NCBI GenBank assembly: GCA_964550025.1
Contig: CAZJYI010000078.1
Span: forward strand, 1-50,416
Length of the DNA stretch: 50,416 nucleotides
Origin: CAZJYI01 sp964550025
GTDB lineage: Bacteria > Verrucomicrobiota > Kiritimatiellia > UBA8416 > CAYOBW01
Reading direction: 5' to 3'
Of the stretch, positions 29,249-37,700 are shown one piece after another. A model generated the notes under the pieces. It worked only from the letters and a program-made list of their open reading frames with translations. It ran no database searches and was not told the origin of the DNA. The translations under genes were made by a program, and so were the position numbers. Numbering within the stretch: position 1 is the stretch's first letter; every line of letters starts with the position of its first letter.

Positions 29249-30769
29249 TCAGGGCTGGTCCTCTTTCCCCAGGCGGTAGCGGAACCCGGCTGCCTCGAAG
29301 TTGTCGCGCGCCGCCGCGACGGACTCGAACAGCCGGCGCCCGAGGTACTTGTGGTTGCTGGCCCTGGCGATACTGAAGGGCTGGACGGCCATGGCGTAGT
29401 CCGAGTCGATACTGACCGAATCGACCTTGTCCGCTTCGGCGCGCGTGTCCGTAGCGTACGCGATTACAGCGTCGGCGGACTTGGTGGCCACCGCGGGTAC
29501 GAGCATGGATGACGACGCGGTTTGCATGACCACGTTCTGCATGACCTGTGCGTAGAGACCCTCCTTCTGCAGCAGAATGCGCGTGAGGATGCCGATGGTG
29601 CACTGGTCGGGCTGCCCCACGCCGATGCGGATGTCGGGCTTTGCCAGGTCCGCAAGCGAGGCGATTCCGCGCGGATTGCCCTTGGGAACGGCGATGACCA
29701 TGTCGGCCTCGGAGATGTCGACGCCATCCTGAAACCACTCGCTCACGGCGTCGAGGTAGTAGCGGTCGCAGGCCATGTAGGTGTCGGGGAAGCCTTTGCC
29801 GCCCTGCTCCTGGCGGATCGTGCGCATCTGGCCCGTGAGGATGCCGCAGCCGTTGTAGACCGTATTGACCGTAACGCCTTCGCGTTCCTCGAACGCCTTG
29901 ATGACCTCGTCCACCGCTCGCCGGTTGACCGCGCCGCAGAAGAACGTGATCTCGGGAGAGAAGACCCAGTCGTCCCCGTCGACGGCCTCGTAACCGCACT
30001 CCCGGAAGATCTCGTTGCCGACCGTGCTGTTCAGATAGCGGGCGAAGCGCAACGCTTCCTTCGCCTTCGGGCTGTCCGCCAGCACGGCGACGGTGATGGC
30101 CTTCTTCTCCTTCTCGAATGCCAGAACGTCCACGCAGTCGATCTCCGGGTACTGGTTGGCGGTGGCGTCCCAGATGATGCCGGCGTCCGCGGCCCCGATC
30201 TTGATGTCGTTCGCGACTTCGGGAACCGTGGGCTTGAAGACCCCGTGGTCCGTGACGCGCTTGCAGACGTCTTCCCATTGGCCGGTGCCCACCAGGATCT
30301 CTTTGGTCTGCTTGCCGATGGATGCGGCGTCGGGGTTTCCGAGCGAGACACGCACGTCGTCGCGAAGCAGGTCGGCAATCGACTTGATGTTCTTCGGGTT
30401 GCCCTTGGCGACGGCGATGACGGGGTGTTGGTACGCGAGTGGGAGCCGCTCCCGGATCAGGCCTTTCTGGTGGGCGATGTCCGTGTAAGAGGGGTCGGCC
30501 GCGAGGTAGAGGTCACCGGCGCGGGACACCTGGATATTGCTGAGCAGGGTGCCGGAGCCACCGTACTGCAACTGGACGGTCACGCCGTACTCCTTTTCGT
30601 ATTTCTGCGCCGCCGCCAGGACCGGCGGCTTTATGCCGGCGGCACAGTAGAACAGCAGTGTGGTGCCGCTTGCCTCCGTGCGCGGGGGGCGGCCGAGGTA
30701 ATACAGTGCCACGCCGAGTGCCAGCATGAGCGCGAGCGACAATGTCACCATCTTACGTCCGTAGGTCAT
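29249..30769 (-). CDS. Tandem-duplicated ModA-like solute-binding protein
   Basis: 506 aa, twice the usual ModA length. The ATG at 30767-30769 has GAGGAGAG upstream. A signal anchor lies at residues 5-28 (KMVTLSLALMLALGVALYYLG). The first binding module starts near 33 (LLFYCAAGIKPPVLAAAQKYEKEYGVTV) with AGDLYLAADPSY. The second starts near 275 (ITFFCGAVNRRAVDEVIKAFEEREGVTV) with FPDTYMACDRYYLD. Both keep parallel downstream motifs: VIAVAKGNPKNIKSIADLL against VIAVPKGNPRGIASLADLA, then SLGNPDAASIG against GVGQPDQCTIG. It presumably captures molybdate, tungstate or a similar oxyanion. Whether both lobes bind is unknown. First gene of the transporter operon. Confidence 0.93.
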   Translation of the reverse strand: MTYGRKMVTLSLALMLALGVALYYLGRPPRTEASGTTLLFYCAAGIKPPVLAAAQKYEKEYGVTVQLQYGGSGTLLSNIQVSRAGDLYLAADPSYTDIAHQKGLIRERLPLAYQHPVIAVAKGNPKNIKSIADLLRDDVRVSLGNPDAASIGKQTKEILVGTGQWEDVCKRVTDHGVFKPTVPEVANDIKIGAADAGIIWDATANQYPEIDCVDVLAFEKEKKAITVAVLADSPKAKEALRFARYLNSTVGNEIFRECGYEAVDGDDWVFSPEITFFCGAVNRRAVDEVIKAFEEREGVTVNTVYNGCGILTGQMRTIRQEQGGKGFPDTYMACDRYYLDAVSEWFQDGVDISEADMVIAVPKGNPRGIASLADLAKPDIRIGVGQPDQCTIGILTRILLQKEGLYAQVMQNVVMQTASSSMLVPAVATKSADAVIAYATDTRAEADKVDSVSIDSDYAMAVQPFSIARASNHKYLGRRLFESVAAARDNFEAAGFRYRLGKEDQP

Positions 30770-30915
30770 GCGTTCTCTCCTCTGTTCTTCAAAGGACTGC
30801 CGGGGTCTGTTGCACAATGGGGATTGGAGATTAGCAGAGGGACGGGAAGAATGCCACCTTTACGGAGTCCTTTTTTCAGCCGGTTGCCCGTGGGGCAGGG
30901 GGTTGCATGGCGGCG

Positions 30916-30966
30916 AGCCGGCCAAAAGCCGGCTCCACGTGTCACCCCGCAGGAGCGGGGCGCTAC
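30916..30966. repeat. Two adjacent hairpin modules upstream of the ModA-like gene
   Basis: AGCCGGC-CAAAA-GCCGGCT (30916-30934) is a 7-bp-arm hairpin. It is followed by a 25-bp module at 30942-30966 that contains CCCCGC-AGGA-GCGGGG. An exact reverse complement of that 25-bp module occurs at 31607-31631. The two modules lie in the divergent gap 30770-31033. Confidence 0.85.
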
Positions 30967-31033
30967 TTCGGGAACTCCGTGCACTGTGCGGTGGCATGCC
31001 GTTTGGCGCTGTGCTAGAGTGCAAGGCGAGCGG

Positions 31034-31534
31034 ATGAGCAAAGGAACTCCAACGGCTCCAGACAGGCTCGTCGGGTGGGTAGGTGTCGGTTGCCTTACTG
31101 TGGTGGGGAGCGTCGTTCTCACTCTCGCCTGGTTCTACGACTACTACACCGGTGTCCACTACGACGAAGTCTGGAGTGTGGATTGCGGTAATGGGCGGAA
31201 CATCAGCGTCAGTGTCTGTACCTTCGACGACGGTGCCTATACCGTGTACAGTGTTCGCGACGGGCACCGTCTCGTGGTGTCCAACAACTTGGTACATCTC
31301 AGCGTCTCCGGGATTGACGCCTCTCGGGTATCACTGCAGACGGCGTGCAGCCGTGATGGCTCTATCTGGGCCGTGTTCGAGGCAGCGAATCCCCGCGCTC
31401 CCATCATTCTCCATGACTTTGCGTCCAATGAATCCTACACGCCGGATCTGATCCCCACTCCCGTTTCGGAACGGCCAGTCGCGGAGGCTGCCTGGAAGGA
31501 AGTCTTGCGAAGACTAGAGCGCGACTCCCCGTAG
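31034..31534 (+). CDS. Membrane-anchored protein of unknown function
   Basis: 166 aa. The ATG at 31034 has AAGGCGAG upstream. The frame is open far upstream, but only as a shadow of the ModA-like gene. One transmembrane anchor lies near residues 13-34 (VGWVGVGCLTVVGSVVLTLAWFY). The remaining 130 residues are predicted outside, with beta-rich character: VWSVDCGNGRNISVSVCTFDDGAYTVYSVRDG, LVHLSVSGIDASRVSLQTACSRDGSIWAVFEA. No family recognised. The gene is isolated and bracketed by inverted copies of a 25-bp hairpin repeat. It has no operon partners. Confidence 0.72.
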   Translation: MSKGTPTAPDRLVGWVGVGCLTVVGSVVLTLAWFYDYYTGVHYDEVWSVDCGNGRNISVSVCTFDDGAYTVYSVRDGHRLVVSNNLVHLSVSGIDASRVSLQTACSRDGSIWAVFEAANPRAPIILHDFASNESYTPDLIPTPVSERPVAEAAWKEVLRRLERDSP

Positions 31535-31606
31535 TTCTCCCGGATCTGCCCCGAGTCGCTCGGGTTTCAACTCTCAGTAGTGAGGATGTCCCGCATGCAA
31601 GCGAGT

Positions 31607-31658
31607 GTAGCGCCCCGCTCCTGCGGGGTGAAGGGTTCCGCCGGGATTCGCCCGGCGG
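31607..31658. repeat. Inverted copy of the 25-bp hairpin repeat plus a CCGCCGGG hairpin
   Basis: 31607-31631 is the exact reverse complement of 30942-30966. Directly after it, CCGCCGGG-ATTCG-CCCGGCGG (31638-31658) forms a hairpin with the same arms as the core of the one at 12737-12759. They lie in the 457-bp gap 31535-31991, which has no credible gene. Confidence 0.85.
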
Positions 31659-31763
31659 GTGGAGGCGGCGGATATGGGCGGGATTCTCCTCCATAGTGCG
31701 GACGTGGGTTGTGGGTGTGGGCAAAGGGCAGGACCAGGGGACGATCCCACCACCCTTACTCGC

Positions 31764-31882
31764 ACCCTTGCCCGCCACCCATACTCGAACGCCTTGCCCG
31801 AGACCGCTTGAGGTGGAACAAGGCCCTGCGCGTGTCAAGTGCGGCGTGTAAGCGTAGCCGAGTAAGGGTGGCGGGCAAGGGT
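31764..31882. repeat. Long inverted repeat, 24-bp arms
   Basis: The arm at 31764-31787 begins ACCCTTGCCCGCCACCC. It is complementary to 31859-31882 at 23 of 24 positions across a 71-bp loop. The left side also carries degenerate direct copies (ACCCTTACTCG-like). The location between two genes pointing toward each other would suit a bidirectional terminator, but no T-run is visible. Confidence 0.8.
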
Positions 31883-31991
31883 AGGGACGAAGTGTAGAGC
31901 CTGACACGACTTTGGGTGCTGAACCTGGGATCTGCGCACATATTCTGTGCATAAAGGACGGGGTTCGCCCGGCGCGGAGGGCGTCCGTCTC

Positions 31992-34700
31992 TCACTCCAC
32001 TCGCACCAGCCGGTAGAACCGCCGCCCGCCCGGCACGGCGTTGGTATCCGTGAGACTGACCGATGGCGTCCGTGCGGTGACGGTCCCCAGCGGGACCCAT
32101 GTCCCCGTGTTCAGATCTTCGCGGCGGTCAAGGCGATACACCGTTCCGGACTGCGCGCTCCACGAGATGGTTGCCGGCTCGGGGGCGTCGGCCGCCAGGC
32201 CGGTGACGAGCAGCACCTGGTTGGCGCCGCCGGGCGTCGGCGGCGCCATGTGATACACCCCCACGCCGCCGTCCGGCCAGAGCCCCTCGCTGCTGTCTGT
32301 CGCCTGCGGGCCGAAGACGACCTGGTCCACCAGTGCTCCATCCGGTGCGTAGAGCCCGATCGACTCGCCGCCCTTCGACAGTTTGAAGTTCACGTGCAAC
32401 TCCCCGCCCGGCACGGTCTGGCCGCTTTCTTCGTCCGCCCACACAAGAAGGTGGTCGTGTCCGCCCAGCATCGTTCCGCCGGGGATGACGTATTTCACGG
32501 TGTTGCTCGGGGTGTCCGTGAGACGGTAACTCCCGAGGTTCACGTCCGCGTCGCCGTAGTTGTACAACTCGAACCAATCGTCGTAGTCGCCGTCGGCGGG
32601 GTCGGCGAACGCCCCGTCGTTGTCCGCCATCCATTCGTTGATGGCGACGGTCGTGACCTGCGATGTCCGGCTATTGGGCTGTCCGGGCGTAGGGCAGTGG
32701 AACACGAGGCGGCTTCTCGGATCGCCTTCCGGGTAGGAACCGTAGGAGTAGTTCGCCCCGATGCGGTCGTATGCGAGTGCGTCCAGCACGACTGCGTCTC
32801 CGAGATGCTCCCGCGCCAGCACGACGCATCCACTGATGCAGTTCAGACGGAAACCGGCGTGCAGGAAGCCGGGCGCGGTTTCTTCTGTCTCTCCGTCGGC
32901 CCAGACCAGTATCCGATCGCCCGCGGCCACGGTCGTTCCGGTGGGGATGGCCCATTTGGCAGGGTGACCACCGTCATTGGAGAGGAAGTAGCCGCCGAGA
33001 TCAACAGCTTCCGTGTCGGCATTGTAGAGCTCGACCCACGGCTCGAACTCGCCGTGGTTGTCGACGGAGTGCGTAGCGTTGGACGGCATCACCTCGTTGA
33101 TCCACAGCAACGGGAACGGCGGCAGACTGGCGGCAACATTGTTCGGCGCGCCGGGCGTGCTCGTGGGTAGCCGTGTCGCCACGTAGCCTGTCTCCGCTGT
33201 TCCCAGGAGGTCACTCCCGTCAAGCTCGACGGTGAGCTCCACGTCCTCGGTCGTCGGGTAGTACCAGAGGCCGACGCAGTAGGTGGTCGTTGCGGTCAGC
33301 ACGAGACCGTCCTGGTGCACGGAGTTCGGGAAACGCCCACTGTAGCCCGGGCTTGTGCCGGCCAGTCGCAGACTCGTGTCGCCCCCGTGCACGGGGGTGT
33401 TGGTGACGCCGCTGCCGGCATGATCCTCCGAGGGTGTCCACGTGCTGCCCAGGGGCGCCTCGAAATCGCCGTTTGCGAGCAGGTTGGCGCCCGTTCGCGC
33501 ATCTTCGCCCTGGACGAGACGCACGTCGTCGATGACCACCGCGCCGGCCCTGCCGAGGTAGAGGTGCAGCGTGGCAAAGCTCACACCGCTTGCGGCCGTC
33601 AGTCCCGTGACGGCAGAGTAGCGCCATCCGGGTTGCGTGGTCGCCGGGGCCGTTGCCCAGTTGCCGATGCGGTTGTTGTCGCCGAGGGCGTCGATAAGCT
33701 GCAGCGACGGCCCCTGGCCGTCGGCGGGCGCAGGCCACGGCAGGTTGTCGTCGTAGCGCACCTCGTCGAGGACCGTCCACGCGTTGCTGCCCGCCGGCAT
33801 GAGCAGGCGCAGTGTCTCTCCCCCGTTGTCGAGCGTTCCGTCGGTGACGCCGGCAACGGCTTCCGCGTTTCCGTAGTCTGTCTGGTATGCCGTCAGGTTC
33901 TCCGCTACGACGAGATAGCCCCTGGGGGCGATCAGGCTGCCGGGCGGGAAGGTGTGGTCCAGGCCGCCCAGCCGCATGCCGCCGAGGTCAAAGGTCTCGG
34001 TCGTCGACAGGTTGTGGATTTCCACGAACTCGGCCAGCGAATTGGCCGGATGATACATGATCTCGTTGATGATGAGGTTGCCGACAGGGGAGGCGGCCGT
34101 GCTGGTGAAGGTAACCCTGATCGTGTCCGCCGTGAGCACGCTGCCCGACCGGTCAACCCCCTGGATCGTCAGCGCGTTGAGCCCGGGGACCAGCCCTGTG
34201 CGAAGCGACCATTCGGTGACCGCGGGGAAGTCGACACGGTGTTCGACGCCGTTGAGCAGGAACGTCTCGACGTCGATGGGGGCGGAACCGGCGAGCGCGA
34301 CGATGGGATCGGCTGTTTCGAAGTCGCTGCCGGAGTTGGTGGTGATCTCGAACGGGGCCTGCAGGCCGTTGAGTTGGCCGAGCAGCGTATTCCTCCTGTT
34401 GGCGACCCAGCCTTTGAACCCGGCGGGTGATCCGGGTGTGACGCCGTTGTCGAGGAACGCCTGGTACCAGTTGTCGAAGTGCGCGTCGGTGTGTTCGGCG
34501 AGCAGCGGGCCGTCCGCCAGTTCCTTGAGAAAACGCCAGTAGACGCGCCGGAATGCGGGGTGTTCACAGAAGCGGACCGCGACGGGCCAGCGGTTCCGGT
34601 CGGTGGGGAAGAAGCCGCTGCCGGCGCTGCCCGTCAGGGAGTGGTCCATGTCGTAGATGAACATGGAGGCGCCACGGTGTCTGGGGAGATAAGCGTACAT
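31992..34700 (-). CDS. C-terminal part of interrupted CotH/lamin-tail secreted protein
   Basis: 902 codons from the first Met after the interruption; the frame is open back to 34709. It has no signal peptide. It begins inside a CotH kinase fold: NMYAYLPRHRGASMFIYDMDHSLTG holds the Asp pair expected after the catalytic loop, then FRRVYWRFLKELADG. Three lamin-tail domains follow, near residues 205-280 (LIINEIMYHP), 540-620 (LWINEVMPSN) and 705-790 (VAINEWMADN). A C-terminal domain (ISWSAQSGTVYRLDRREDLNTG, then RRFYRLVRVE) resembles that of the hydrolase-like protein at 10104. It is in the same frame as 34710-38603, so the two halves read as one protein of about 2,200 residues. As a separate gene it would lack export and a ribosome site. 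Confidence 0.8.
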   Translation of the reverse strand: MYAYLPRHRGASMFIYDMDHSLTGSAGSGFFPTDRNRWPVAVRFCEHPAFRRVYWRFLKELADGPLLAEHTDAHFDNWYQAFLDNGVTPGSPAGFKGWVANRRNTLLGQLNGLQAPFEITTNSGSDFETADPIVALAGSAPIDVETFLLNGVEHRVDFPAVTEWSLRTGLVPGLNALTIQGVDRSGSVLTADTIRVTFTSTAASPVGNLIINEIMYHPANSLAEFVEIHNLSTTETFDLGGMRLGGLDHTFPPGSLIAPRGYLVVAENLTAYQTDYGNAEAVAGVTDGTLDNGGETLRLLMPAGSNAWTVLDEVRYDDNLPWPAPADGQGPSLQLIDALGDNNRIGNWATAPATTQPGWRYSAVTGLTAASGVSFATLHLYLGRAGAVVIDDVRLVQGEDARTGANLLANGDFEAPLGSTWTPSEDHAGSGVTNTPVHGGDTSLRLAGTSPGYSGRFPNSVHQDGLVLTATTTYCVGLWYYPTTEDVELTVELDGSDLLGTAETGYVATRLPTSTPGAPNNVAASLPPFPLLWINEVMPSNATHSVDNHGEFEPWVELYNADTEAVDLGGYFLSNDGGHPAKWAIPTGTTVAAGDRILVWADGETEETAPGFLHAGFRLNCISGCVVLAREHLGDAVVLDALAYDRIGANYSYGSYPEGDPRSRLVFHCPTPGQPNSRTSQVTTVAINEWMADNDGAFADPADGDYDDWFELYNYGDADVNLGSYRLTDTPSNTVKYVIPGGTMLGGHDHLLVWADEESGQTVPGGELHVNFKLSKGGESIGLYAPDGALVDQVVFGPQATDSSEGLWPDGGVGVYHMAPPTPGGANQVLLVTGLAADAPEPATISWSAQSGTVYRLDRREDLNTGTWVPLGTVTARTPSVSLTDTNAVPGGRRFYRLVRVE

Positions 34701-34709
34701 GTTGTGGCA

Positions 34710-34712
34710 TCA
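34710..34712 (-). other. In-frame TGA splitting the CotH domain
   Basis: On the minus strand the frame reads D-S-Y-G-Y-S, TGA, C-H-N-M-Y-A-Y-L-P. CotH proteins usually run SYGY-(about 4 residues)-NMYAY without a gap, so the TGA occupies a single residue position and both flanks stay in one frame. Confidence 0.85.
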
Positions 34713-37700
34713 GCTATAGCCGTAGGAGTCCCATCCCGTCACGGCTGCGTTCAGCGCGAAGTAGCTCAGCCATTCACGTACGTCGAGAAGCGCATCGACA
34801 CGCCGCGTGTAGGCTGTGGCTTCCTGCGTGTCGAAGGCCGCGGCCAGGGCGTAGACGGGTGAGAAGTCGTCGTCAGGCGGGGTGGGGCGGCGCTTGCGCA
34901 GGTTCCAGCGGTAGTGGGACTTCTGGTAGTTGCCCAAAGCATCGCGGTACGTGCCGAAGGGGTCGTCCGTCCAGCCGACGCCCTTGAACGCGCTCGGATT
35001 CGGGTCGTTGTACCAGCTCTCGCAGAAGTCCAGGGCCGGCGTCTGCAGGTCGTGCCGGACGCCGCGGTATCCGCCGTTGACCGTGACGCGCACGAAGTGA
35101 ATGTGACAGCCTGGCAGGTCGACCTGTTTCGCCATCCAGTAGCAGTAGTTCTCCTTTTGCAGCGTGCCGTCCGAACCGCGTTGTCCGGGCTGGTCGATCT
35201 TGATCTCCCTGCCTCCGAGCACACGCAGTGACTCGAACAGCGAAATCGAGTAAGCTCCGCTGGTTTCGGGGCTGCCGTAGCCGCGCCACAGCCCGCGGAA
35301 GCGCGCGCCCGCGTTGTACTCCACGTGGCGGCCGTCGTAGACGACTGTTGTCGCGATGGGTTCGTTGCTGTACTTGCCGCCCGCGATGGTCTGCCAGCGG
35401 TTGACGTTGGCGGCGGTCAGCCAGAGGTGATAGTCGTCGAACTCGGTCTGGCCGGGTGGCCCGTGGCCGAAGCGTACCAGGCATTCGCGCTCCGGCGCTC
35501 CAGCAGGCTCCGGGAGGGGATAGCGGCTGGATTCCGCTGTACCGTCGGTTGCCACGACGGCAAATGCCACGAGCTTCTCGTAACCCAGGCCGCGGATGGT
35601 GGCCGAGTAGACGCCGTCGCCCGCCTGAAGGTCGCCACCCAGCCCGCTGTCGTTCATATTCGTGGTGGTGACCGACGTGGAGGGATCAACACGGTAGGCC
35701 AGGGCCACCCCGGCTATGCCGTCCGGGTCGACGGCGCGGCAGGTGATGCGCACGTCTTCGTTGGCTGCGGGCAAGGCCGGGGTATGCAGGACGGCGGAAA
35801 TCGCCGGTCCCCGGTTGGTTGCGTAGCGGCTGTTCTGCAAGCCTGGCGAACCCAGGTTCTCGGGTACGTGGAGGGCAACGGGGGCTTCCATCCAGTATCC
35901 CCGGATGCCAACAATGCCGTGCGGCCACCCCGCCAGCCATCGGGCCCTGGCCCTGATTGTCAGGATTTGCCCGTTCGGGGGAACCTGGGAAAGCGGCGCG
36001 GAAGCGCGGTTGTAGAATGCCTCGTTCCAACGTGAAGTATCGTTGCCGTTGTCACCCCTGCCGCTCGCGCGGATGTGCATGCAGTTGCCGCCGTTGTGAC
36101 CCGTACCCGTTTCAAAAGTCGAGCGCGAGTGGTTGCCCCAGAACGACCAGGAGCCCTGGCCCGCCTCGAAGTCCCAATCGAGATATACCGTTCCCCCCGG
36201 GGCAACGATCTGGATGTCGTCGAACAGGCATTCGCCTGCCTGAAGCAGGTAGGCCCTGGCTTCAGACGCACCGCTCTTGCCGTATGCCATGCTCCCGGTG
36301 TACTCGACCGTCGTCCACGGGGCCTTCTCCGTTTCGTCGCTTCCCGCCCAGTTCATGGCGCACCGGTTGTCGGCGCGGGGATCGATCAGCTCGAGGCTGC
36401 TCCCGTTGCCGTCAATCCAGCGCCCCCAGTTGTCGCCGTCCCCGTATGCCACCGTGTCCACGACCACGAAATCCCGGTCCGGGAGCGCCATGTCGTCGGG
36501 GCGGGAGAGAACCAGGCGCTCGCCGCGGTCGGAAAGGCGGCCGGAGAAGTCCCCAAGCGTGTTGTTCTCATCGAGTTGAGGGTACTTCGCCATCAGCCGC
36601 GCGGCATCGCGCGCCACGACCACGTAGCCGCCGGCCGGCACGACCGTTCCGGGCGGAATGCTGTAGTCGATGCCCTTCGTGAAGCGCCAATGGCCGATGT
36701 TCACGTTGGTCGCGGCCGTGTTGTGCAGTTCAACGTACTCGTCGTCGCTGTCCGCGGACATCGGGTTGAACATGATTTCGTTGATGACCACGTTGCAGCG
36801 TTGCGGTGCGGAGTTGGGCTGGCCGGGCGTGTCGGACCGCAGTACGCGCAACTCGTCGCTTCCGTCGGGCTGGCGGCCGGTGGCGATGCCGTTGGCCTGT
36901 GCCGGGAAGCGGACGGCGTCGAGCACGCGGTTGGCATTGGTGTCGATGAGGTAGATATCGTCACCGTGCATGCTGAGGGAGAACTGCAGCGTGGCCTGGT
37001 CGAACCAGACGTGTCCCCCGGGCGGGATCACGGTGTCGTGGGGAATGGTGAAGGCGTTGGTTTCCGGTGTGTCGGTCAACACGCAGCCACCGATGTTCAC
37101 GGCCTGCGTCCCGCGGTTGTAGAGCTCGATGAAATCCGTCTGAGGCAGGTCCGTATGGGCCAGGAACTCGTTGATGACGACGTGGGAAAGCGCGTCGCCG
37201 TGCCAGACTTCGGGGAACCCGGGCGTGCCTACGCGTAATCCGCTCGGCTCCCAGGCGTCACGTTCGCCTTCGCCGTGCTCGGGGTGCGCGAGATCCAGCG
37301 AATGACCTGCGCCGTCGGCGGACGTCGGCCACGGCCAGTCGTCATCGTACTCGATGTCGACCAGGAGTGCGTCGATCCGGTTGCGCAGGCGGACCGTGCC
37401 GCCGCCGTTCGACAGGCGATTGGAGTACGGCCCGAGTACGAAGGAAACGGGATAGATGCCCACGATGACCTGGGGATCCGCGGCTACGACGAGGCGCCCG
37501 TGCGGCGGGAGGAGCGTGCCGTCGGGAAAGGTGTAGTCAACCTGTCCGGAAAGGCGGTAACCCGAGATGTCGTGTGGGACGGGGTCGGTGTTGCATAGTT
37601 CGATGAACTCCCCGCTGCGGCCGTCCGGTCGGTCCGCCGGATGGTACATGATTTCGGTGATCGTGAAAGGTCCTCTGCGCGTTGAGGGGCCGAACTGCCC

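Noticed and set aside
30991..31006. Another sigma-54 promoter (TGGCATGCCGTTTGGC) before the orphan gene at 31034
   Set aside because: The -12 GC is one base out of register and no upstream GTGTTC/GAACAC element is present.
29522..31033. Plus-strand open frame running from opposite the ModA-like gene into the orphan membrane-protein gene
   Set aside because: The upstream part is antisense to the ModA-like gene. Only the portion from the ATG at 31034, with its ribosome site and membrane anchor, looks coding.
30942..31631. Insertion sequence bounded by 25-bp inverted repeats
   Set aside because: The enclosed gene is not a transposase, and no target duplication is seen.
34710..34712. Selenocysteine at the in-frame TGA
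   Set aside because: CotH kinases are not known selenoproteins. Downstream I see only a weak GCCAC/GTGGC pairing, not a convincing bacterial SECIS. Mutation or sequence error is simpler, so it is kept only as a testable option.
34710..34712. Genome-wide TGA reassignment to an amino acid
   Set aside because: Many genes here, such as hoxY, rsbR and rsbS, end at TGA exactly where expected, often in ATGA overlaps.
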